Assembly (NCBI GenBank): GCA_027458945.1
Contig: DAIDOU010000327.1
Location: 1 to 12,303, forward strand
Direction of reading: 5' to 3'
DNA length: 12,303 nt
Origin: Acidobacteriota bacterium
GTDB taxonomy: Bacteria > Acidobacteriota > Thermoanaerobaculia > Thermoanaerobaculales > Thermoanaerobaculaceae
Shown: positions 7,643 through 12,303 of the stretch, piece after piece
Layout of the letters: each line of letters begins with the position of its first letter
Position numbering within the stretch: the first letter of the stretch is position 1
Notes under the pieces: generated by a model
Database searches by the model: none
Told to the model about the DNA's origin: nothing
The model's input: the letters and a program-made list of their open reading frames with translations, nothing else
Position numbers and translations under genes: made by a program

Positions 7643-7654
7643 AGAGCTGGGAAG

Positions 7655-7835
7655 GCGGTCAAAGGGAAGAGGGGAAAGGGTAAAGGAACGACAGCAGGGG
7701 AGCCGAGGGGCTGAGGAGAAGAGAAGAGGAACGAACGGACTCGCCGTTCGCTACTCGTCTTTACTCTTCAGCTCCTCGGCTCCCCTGCTCGGCGCCCCTG
7801 TCTTCCCTCTTCCCTTTCCCCTCTTCCCTTTCACT
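7655..7835. repeat. Long imperfect polypurine/polypyrimidine palindrome between convergent genes
   Basis: The whole gap between the aldolase stop (7642) and the oxidase small-subunit stop (7842) is a near-palindrome. Paired blocks are 7661-7680 with 7812-7831 (20 of 20), 7693-7714 with 7768-7789 (21 of 22; the mismatch can form a G-U pair on one strand), and 7732-7738 with 7744-7750 (7 of 7, loop ACTCG). The left arm is almost all purines and the right arm almost all pyrimidines. Either transcript would fold into a hairpin of about 180 nt, so it could act as a bidirectional transcription stop or RNA-stabilising stem. It lacks a classic U-tract, so it is annotated as a repeat. Confidence 0.85.
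7775..7800. repeat. Tandem duplication of a 13-bp unit inside the palindrome
   Basis: CTCGGCTCCCCTG (7775-7787) is followed directly by CTCGGCGCCCCTG (7788-7800), 12 of 13 identical. The left arm has only one matching copy, which explains why the outer and inner arms have slightly different centres of symmetry. Confidence 0.7.
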
Positions 7836-7841
7836 CTCTCC

Positions 7842-8942
7842 TTACGCGGCGCGCTCGCCGGGCGCCGGGCGGTCCTTGGCAGCGCGCACCAGCACCCAGA
7901 TCGTCAGCCCGATGCAGAGCACGAACACGCCGAGGAAGAGCGCCAGCGGACCCAACTGCGGCGCCACCGTCACCTGCTCCCCGGCCCGGGCCGCCGCCAG
8001 GTAGAAGTCGCGCAGCTGATGCCGCGTGACCACCATGACCGCCATCGCCACGACGACGAGCTCGGCGACGCGCCGCACCCGGGTCGACTGCGCCAGCGGG
8101 TCCGAGATGCCGGCCAGCACCACGAGCAGCAGCACCCCGGCCATCACGCCGACCCCGAGCGGCGCCATCGTGGCCGCACCCGCGCGCATGAACGAGCGCA
8201 GCACCTCCTCCGGGAGGGCGAGCAGGAGCCAGAACCCGTCCGCGAGCTGGAGCAGCGTCGCCACCAGCGCCGCGCGGATGCCGAACCTTGCCATCGCGCG
8301 GCACGCGCCGGCGTCGCCGCCGTGCGCGGCCCGGCGCACCGCGACCCATGCGGCGAGCGCGCCGGCCATCGCCACCGCCGCGAACACGAAGTGCAGGTAG
8401 CGCGGCGCGAACGTGCGGTCCGACAGTGCCGCCCAGACGTGGTCCGCGACGACGGCCCACCGTCCGGGCTGGAGGTGGAGGAGGTTGACGGTCACCTGGA
8501 TCGCCGCGATGGCGAGGAAGCAGGCCGCCTCGACCGCGACCACCGCCCCGGCCCCCTTACCGGCGCGCAGCCGGAACTTGGCGACGTAGTTGAGGTAGTA
8601 GGCCACCGTGAGGAGCACGAGCATGCCGAGCCACGCCCACGCCACCAGGATCGTCGCGGTGTAGAAGAAGCGCCCGAGCACGACCTGAATGAACAGCAGC
8701 GGCGCGATCCCGAACGTGATCGCCAGCGAGATCGCCCACGAGTTCACCTCGACGAACAGCGTCCTCGTCTCGCGACGGCCCTCGCCCGCCAGGCCCGCGA
8801 GCGCCGCCAGCAGCGTGCCCCCCAGCACCGTGTTGACGAACACGATGTGGATGAAGAACGTCAGCACCCACAGCACCTGGAACAGCCAGGGCGGCCCCGG
8901 CAGCGGCGCCGGGTCGAGGGCGGGGATCAGGCTATTGGGCAT
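7842..8942 (-). CDS. Cytochrome bd-superfamily small subunit (CydA-like membrane partner)
   Basis: A 366-aa integral membrane protein with about eight to nine hydrophobic segments (roughly 21-50, 68-88, 92-120, 133-155, 182-202, 222-243, 258-280, 292-306 and 331-353). The first helix has FFIHIVFVNTVLGG: His32 followed nine residues later by Gly41, the same spacing as His19 and its following Gly in E. coli CydA. RYLHFVFAAVAMAG places His184 where CydA has the b558-ligand FHT segment. It therefore looks like a CydA paralogue more than a classical CydB. It overlaps the heme-c-bearing large-subunit gene by 11 nt (its ATG-8942 precedes the large-subunit TAG at 8934-8932), strongly suggesting one co-translated complex in the inner membrane. 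The fold family is fairly sure; heme content and activity are inferred. Automatic pipelines might call it a hypothetical membrane protein or oxidase subunit. Confidence 0.82.
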   Translation of the reverse strand: MPNSLIPALDPAPLPGPPWLFQVLWVLTFFIHIVFVNTVLGGTLLAALAGLAGEGRRETRTLFVEVNSWAISLAITFGIAPLLFIQVVLGRFFYTATILVAWAWLGMLVLLTVAYYLNYVAKFRLRAGKGAGAVVAVEAACFLAIAAIQVTVNLLHLQPGRWAVVADHVWAALSDRTFAPRYLHFVFAAVAMAGALAAWVAVRRAAHGGDAGACRAMARFGIRAALVATLLQLADGFWLLLALPEEVLRSFMRAGAATMAPLGVGVMAGVLLLVVLAGISDPLAQSTRVRRVAELVVVAMAVMVVTRHQLRDFYLAAARAGEQVTVAPQLGPLALFLGVFVLCIGLTIWVLVRAAKDRPAPGERAA

Positions 8943-10299
8943 GGCTCGCCTCCGCGATGTGCGACGGCTGCAACGTCAAGAGGTAGACCGCGAGCGCCTC
9001 CTGCTCCGCCGCGGTCCCCACCAGCGGCGGCATCAACGGGTAGTCGAGCTTGTCGGTCGCGACGTGCCCCTGGTGCGTGTACGTCCCGCGCGCGTACTCC
9101 TTCCCCTCCTCGCGCAGCGTCCCCAGGATCCCGTTGAGCATGTCGGGGTCGACCGGCGCCACCAGCTTGCGGATCGACAGGTAGCCGTCGATCGTGTGGC
9201 AGGCGGCGCACTCGGCGCGGAACACGGCGCGCCCCATCGCCTCCTGGCTGGCGGCGCTGCCGCGCGCCGCCCACACCGCGGTGGCCAGCACACCGTGCTC
9301 GTCGAGCTTTCCGATGTCGCTCACCAGGATCCCGTTCGAGAACATGAAATCGCGGATCACGAACGGCTTGCGGGCGCCCTCGCGGAGCCGCTCGTAGGCG
9401 CCGAAGAAGACGCACGCGGCGAGCATCGCGGCGACCGCGGTGGGCCACATGTGGGAGCGCGGCGCCAGCGCCGCGAACAGCGCGACGAGCAGGTACGCCG
9501 CCAGCGCCCACAGCGCCAGGTGTCGCGTCGCGGCGAGCGCCGGCAGCAGCGCCTTGCCGCCGAGGAAGATCGCCCGCACCGACTCGGGAAGCACGTGCTC
9601 CCACCAGCGGTAGCCGCCGTAGGCGAGCAGGATCCCGGCGACCTGGAACCATGCGAGGAGGCGGACCATCGGCGCCCGCGCCAGGCGGTCGTGCTCGCGC
9701 AGAGCGGCGAGCGTCAGGTAGGCGCCGGCGAGGAAGAGGCAGATGCCGGTCCGCAGCACGATGCCGGGAAGGTAGCTGGGGTTGAAGATCCCGTCCCAGA
9801 ACGAGTGCGTCTCGAGCCAGCGGCCCGGTGTGAGCATGAATGAGAGGATCCCCTGGATGATCACGAGCGACATGTACGCGGCGAACGCGTACAGCCAGAT
9901 GATGACCAGGTGCGTGCGCGGCCGCACCTTGTCCCAGGTGGCGTAGTAGAGCAGCGCGGTCACCACTTCGAGGATGAAGAACCCCCACTCGGCGGCCCAC
10001 CCCCAGACGTAGTTGTGGATCAACGCCGAGGTCGCCGCGGGCTGGACGAGGCCGATCGTCACCCAGATCCCGACCCCGGAGATCGCCCCGAACACCGTCG
10101 AGACCAGGATCAGCATCAGCGAGCTGCGCTTCGCCAGCGCGCGCCACGCCGGGTTGCCCCGGCGGACCGCGAGCGTCTCGATGACCGCGATCGCGAACCC
10201 GCCGCCGACCGCGAAGTGGGAGACGATGACGTGCGTGATCGCCACGATCCCGATCAGCACGCCGCCGCCCATCGCGAGGTTCCAGATCGGATAGTCCAC
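8932..10299 (-). CDS. Cytochrome bd-superfamily large subunit fused to a C-terminal cytochrome c domain
   Basis: A 455-aa protein (numbered from GTG-10299) with eight predicted helices (about 12-42, 59-86, 99-122, 130-156, 175-200, 211-232, 261-280, 284-305) and then a soluble domain. Helix 1, ITHVIVSHFAVGGGFAIAVIET, resembles CydA helix 1: H23 with Gly nine residues on matches CydA H19, and IET matches CydA MET. AAEWGFFILE resembles the CydA E107 region. The tail carries CAACH (364-368) for covalent heme c and MPPLVGT (M423) as probable axial Met. Eight helices with CydA-like outside N-terminus put the heme c domain in the periplasm, as its maturation requires. The usual b558 FHT is replaced by LRT, and no Q-loop is evident, so quinol oxidation is doubtful and a cytochrome c or other periplasmic donor is inferred. 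A longer start, ATG-10347 (471 aa), is possible, but GTG-10299 has AGGGGG 5 nt upstream and gives the MDYPIW start. Confidence 0.82.
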   Translation of the reverse strand: MDYPIWNLAMGGGVLIGIVAITHVIVSHFAVGGGFAIAVIETLAVRRGNPAWRALAKRSSLMLILVSTVFGAISGVGIWVTIGLVQPAATSALIHNYVWGWAAEWGFFILEVVTALLYYATWDKVRPRTHLVIIWLYAFAAYMSLVIIQGILSFMLTPGRWLETHSFWDGIFNPSYLPGIVLRTGICLFLAGAYLTLAALREHDRLARAPMVRLLAWFQVAGILLAYGGYRWWEHVLPESVRAIFLGGKALLPALAATRHLALWALAAYLLVALFAALAPRSHMWPTAVAAMLAACVFFGAYERLREGARKPFVIRDFMFSNGILVSDIGKLDEHGVLATAVWAARGSAASQEAMGRAVFRAECAACHTIDGYLSIRKLVAPVDPDMLNGILGTLREEGKEYARGTYTHQGHVATDKLDYPLMPPLVGTAAEQEALAVYLLTLQPSHIAEASHAQ

Positions 10300-10310
10300 G
10301 CCGTCCCCCT
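10300..10310 (-). promoter_or_regulatory. Ribosome-binding site supporting GTG-10299 as oxidase start
   Basis: AGGGGG (10310-10305 on the minus strand) lies 5 nt before the GTG at 10299, one mismatch from AGGAGG. The alternative upstream ATG at 10347 has no comparable purine-rich site at proper distance. Confidence 0.5.
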
Positions 10311-10337
10311 TCCCCACCGTGATGAGACGCTGCGAAA

Positions 10338-10346
10338 ATCTTACCA
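10338..10346 (-). promoter_or_regulatory. Candidate extended -10 promoter of the bd-type oxidase operon
   Basis: On the minus strand TGG-TAAGAT (10346-10338) fits an extended -10 (TGnTATAAT, hexamer four of six). Transcription would start near 10331, about 32 nt before GTG-10299. The TG of this element is part of the ATG at 10347, so if the promoter is used the longer start cannot be. No good -35 was seen. Confidence 0.35.
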
Positions 10347-10371
10347 TTCCCGACCCGGGGGAAGCGGCCGC

Positions 10372-10405
10372 AACAATGAGAAAGGGGCCACCCGAAGGTG
10401 GCCCC
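10372..10405 (-). terminator. Rho-independent terminator of the FadL-SGNH hydrolase unit
   Basis: On the minus strand GGGGCCACC (10405-10397), the tetraloop TTCG, and GGTGGCCCC (10392-10384) form a perfect 9-bp stem with an extra-stable cUUCGg loop. TTTCTCATTGTT follows as a U-rich tail. It lies 25 nt beyond the SGNH hydrolase stop codon and separates that unit from the oxidase genes. Confidence 0.88.
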
Positions 10406-10429
10406 GAGACAGTGCGATGAGAGCGGCCG

Positions 10430-11911
10430 CTACGGGTTGATCTGGCCGTCCGGGACGCGGTCCTGCCGCTCCGCGATGTGCCGCCGCACCACGTGGGTGT
10501 TGACCTCCAGCTTGTCGGTGAGCGCGTTGGGGAGGTACGCCTTGACGATCCCGACCGCGGCCTGTTCCGACAGCGTCGTGGTTGCGGCCATCACCGACGT
10601 GGCGCCGGCAGTCGCGCTGCCATCAAGGAACGGCCGCAGGTTCACCTCGGGCACCTTGGTGCCGAGCTGCGCGTTGATAGTCTTAACAAGATCGTTGGCG
10701 ATGATGGCGTACCCGAGCTCGGTCGGGTGGAACCCGTCGTACCCGAAGAAACCGCCGGTGAGGAACGCCGATGAGATCGGGATGCCCCCGATGAGGTAGT
10801 TGCCGGCGACGATGTTCGCCCAAAATGCGTTGATGTCCCAGACCTTGGCGCCGAACTGGGCCGCGACGGCCGAGATCACCTGATTGATGTCCGCGAGCCG
10901 CGCACGGATGGCGGCGACCTCGGCGGCGCGCAGGATCACTCCGGCGTGCAGCCCCGTGGCGTCGATCGAACCCTCGGGCAGCGGCAGCCCGGTGCCGCCG
11001 GCCGCCTTCGGGATGCCGATGCCCTTGGCTAGTAGCGGCGATGCATTGAGCGTCACCAGGTCCTGTTCAGTCAGTGGCCCAGCTTCGCCGATCAGCGGGA
11101 TGTGGGCGCCCGTCGCCGGGTTGACGATATACGGCTTGATCGCGCGCGCGAACGGCCACTCCGTCATGTCGCTGACGTTCATCACCACGATCGTGGCGCT
11201 GGGCCGCTGCTGGCGCAGCGCACCGAGCAGGGTGGTGTAGTCGGCCTGGAAGCTCGCCTTCGTGGTCATCGTGACGCCATCGACTACAACACCAGACAGG
11301 ACCGCATCGATCACATCGTCACCGCCGACCTCCACGGTGTAGAACGTGCCCTGAGCGGCGATCGCCTGGGCGAGCGCCGTGGCCGGGGTCGTTGTTCCCG
11401 GAAGCACCGGGAAGCGCAACACGATGTCGGCGAACAGCTGCGCGGTGCCGATCTTCCCCTGCGCGTACAGGACCGCGTCGGACTGCAGGTTGTTTGCATT
11501 ACCCGTGGTTGCGATCAGGTTGTGCACAGCGGCGCCGGGAATGCCGAGGTTGTTGTAGATGCTCGGGTAGGTGATGTTGATCGGCAGGCCCATCGACGAG
11601 CTCTTGGGCCCAATGACCGGCGAGACCTGACCACCCACCACGTGCAGCGCGGTGAGCGCCAGCTCGGCAGGGATGCCGGGTTCGGAGATCAGCGGTTGCT
11701 GGAACGTACCGGTGAAGCCGGCCTGGCGCGCCAGGATCGCCGGGTACGAGTTGAGCTGGTGCTTCTGGAGGAGCGAGAGGTTCGAAAACCCTGCGCAATA
11801 GCTGTCCCCCAGCGCCACATACCTCGAAAAATCGACCTGCTGGGCCGTCGCGACACCCCCGACGAGGGCGGCCGCGAGACCGAGAAGCAGAGCCTTGCGT
11901 GCGTGTCTCAT
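10430..11911 (-). CDS. Secreted SGNH/GDSL-family hydrolase (lipase/esterase-like)
   Basis: A 493-aa exported protein. Residues 1-23 form a Sec signal peptide (basic MRHARK, a hydrophobic core, and VATA before QQ, a likely signal peptidase I site). The SGNH blocks are in order: block I YVALGDSY with nucleophile S37, block II NLGIPGAAVHNL (121-132), block III VGGDDV (195-200), and block V DGFHPTELGYA with D392 and H395. In block III the usual Asn of G-x-N-D is Asp198, so the oxyanion hole may be altered. The family cleaves ester bonds of lipids or polysaccharide acetyl groups; the substrate is not readable here. The start ATG-11911 has GGGAGG 5 nt upstream and lies 10 nt after the stop of the FadL-like gene, with which it is surely co-transcribed. 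Its final ~70 residues follow the catalytic core and have no recognised domain. Base composition looks slightly less GC-rich than the neighbours. Confidence 0.88.
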   Translation of the reverse strand: MRHARKALLLGLAAALVGGVATAQQVDFSRYVALGDSYCAGFSNLSLLQKHQLNSYPAILARQAGFTGTFQQPLISEPGIPAELALTALHVVGGQVSPVIGPKSSSMGLPINITYPSIYNNLGIPGAAVHNLIATTGNANNLQSDAVLYAQGKIGTAQLFADIVLRFPVLPGTTTPATALAQAIAAQGTFYTVEVGGDDVIDAVLSGVVVDGVTMTTKASFQADYTTLLGALRQQRPSATIVVMNVSDMTEWPFARAIKPYIVNPATGAHIPLIGEAGPLTEQDLVTLNASPLLAKGIGIPKAAGGTGLPLPEGSIDATGLHAGVILRAAEVAAIRARLADINQVISAVAAQFGAKVWDINAFWANIVAGNYLIGGIPISSAFLTGGFFGYDGFHPTELGYAIIANDLVKTINAQLGTKVPEVNLRPFLDGSATAGATSVMAATTTLSEQAAVGIVKAYLPNALTDKLEVNTHVVRRHIAERQDRVPDGQINP

Positions 11912-11921
11912 CGTCGCCTCC

Positions 11922-12303
11922 CTAGAACCTGTGCACCACGGTGAAGCCGAACAGGTTCGCCGTGGTCTTGTACGTACCCTCGTAGCTGTCGTAGTTCATC
12001 CCCTGCGTGCCGCGGTCCTTGAACTTCAGGTACAGGTAGCTGACGTCGAGGCTCGTCTTCGGCGTGAGGCCGATCGACGCGCCGATGCTGGCGCCGCGCC
12101 GGTCGGCGTCGGGGAGCAGCGGCGAGACGGAGATGGTCGGAACCGGGCTCTTGTCGTACAGCAACCCGAACTGCCACGCCATCGCCGGCGACGCCTTGTA
12201 CTCGACGCCGAGGCGGTAGGTGTTGGAGTCCTTGTAGTACTCGGGACGGACCTCCGACAGCGCGGGTTCGCTGGGCATGTCGATCGCGAGGCTCTTGAAG
12301 CTC
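11922..12303 (-). CDS. FadL/OmpP1/TodX-family outer-membrane channel, C-terminal 126 residues, cut by the window edge
   Basis: The open frame enters from the right edge and ends at TAG (11924-11922). Alternating polar and hydrophobic beta-strands (TYRLGVEYKASPAMAWQFGL, GASIGASIGL, TSLDVSYLYLKF, ANLFGFTVVHRF) and a terminal Phe are typical of an outer-membrane barrel recognised by the Bam machinery. The LLPDADRRGASIG segment followed by a KTSLDVSYLYL strand matches the last strands of FadL (which has VPDQDR in the same place). FadL-type proteins admit long-chain fatty acids or other hydrophobic compounds across the outer membrane. The N-terminal hatch and most of the barrel are outside the window. 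It is followed after 10 nt by the secreted SGNH hydrolase, so the pair probably handles release and uptake of a lipid or ester. The exact ligand is unknown. Confidence 0.85.
   Translation of the reverse strand, partial: SFKSLAIDMPSEPALSEVRPEYYKDSNTYRLGVEYKASPAMAWQFGLLYDKSPVPTISVSPLLPDADRRGASIGASIGLTPKTSLDVSYLYLKFKDRGTQGMNYDSYEGTYKTTANLFGFTVVHRF

Noticed and set aside
7643..7841. CRISPR array or IS remnant in the repetitive gap
   Set aside because: The repeats are inverted and not regularly spaced direct repeats, and there is no transposase or target-site duplication that I could see.
8019..9843. Long plus-strand frames opposite the oxidase genes
   Set aside because: They are very rich in charged residues, which is what the complement of membrane-protein coding produces. 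The minus strand has coherent helices and a CxxCH motif.

Overview
The window looks like ordinary chromosome from a very GC-rich (by eye about 70%) Gram-negative bacterium. Long spurious open frames lie opposite almost every real gene, as expected at this GC. A FadL-type outer-membrane protein and a secreted lipase-like enzyme indicate an outer membrane. An Acidobacteriota-like or myxobacteria-like soil or sediment lineage would fit, but the sequence alone does not settle this. I see no insertion sequence, phage, CRISPR, rRNA or tRNA.

Layout. (1) 1-1304, minus strand: a gamma-carbonic-anhydrase-like protein overlapping the start of hisS (histidyl-tRNA synthetase, cut by the left edge). (2) 1305-1581: a gap of about 277 bp with candidate promoters and two perfect small hairpins. 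(3) 1582-6557, minus strand: a tight three-gene operon of a two-domain M16 zinc peptidase, recN and tsaC, with a 12-nt gap and then an ATGA overlap. (4) 6558-6589: a 32-bp divergent intergenic region with a symmetric, possibly bidirectional -10 element. (5) 6590-7642, plus strand: an L-threonine aldolase, the only plus-strand gene, possibly leaderless. (6) 7643-7841: a large imperfect polypurine/polypyrimidine palindrome filling the convergent gap. (7) 7842-10299, minus strand: a two-gene membrane oxidase of the cytochrome bd superfamily, whose large subunit carries a C-terminal cytochrome c domain. (8) 10300-10429: a promoter for the oxidase and a textbook cUUCGg intrinsic terminator for the genes to its right. 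(9) 10430-12303, minus strand: a secreted SGNH/GDSL hydrolase preceded by the end of a FadL/OmpP1-type channel gene.

How the genes work together. hisS, tsaC (tRNA t6A synthesis), recN (double-strand break repair) and the M16 peptidase are housekeeping functions. The FadL-SGNH pair reads as a fatty-acid or ester acquisition unit: a secreted esterase releases an acyl product and the outer-membrane channel admits it.

The most interesting locus is the bd-type pair. Both subunits carry the CydA-like first-helix pattern (His, then Gly nine residues later). The large subunit appears to have lost the usual b558 histidine and the Q-loop, and has gained a CxxCH cytochrome c domain after eight predicted membrane helices, which would place that domain in the periplasm. 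I infer a bd-family enzyme fed by cytochrome c or another periplasmic donor rather than by quinol. Bd-superfamily members with a heme c domain have been described, so the type is not wholly new, but the enzymes are poorly characterised.
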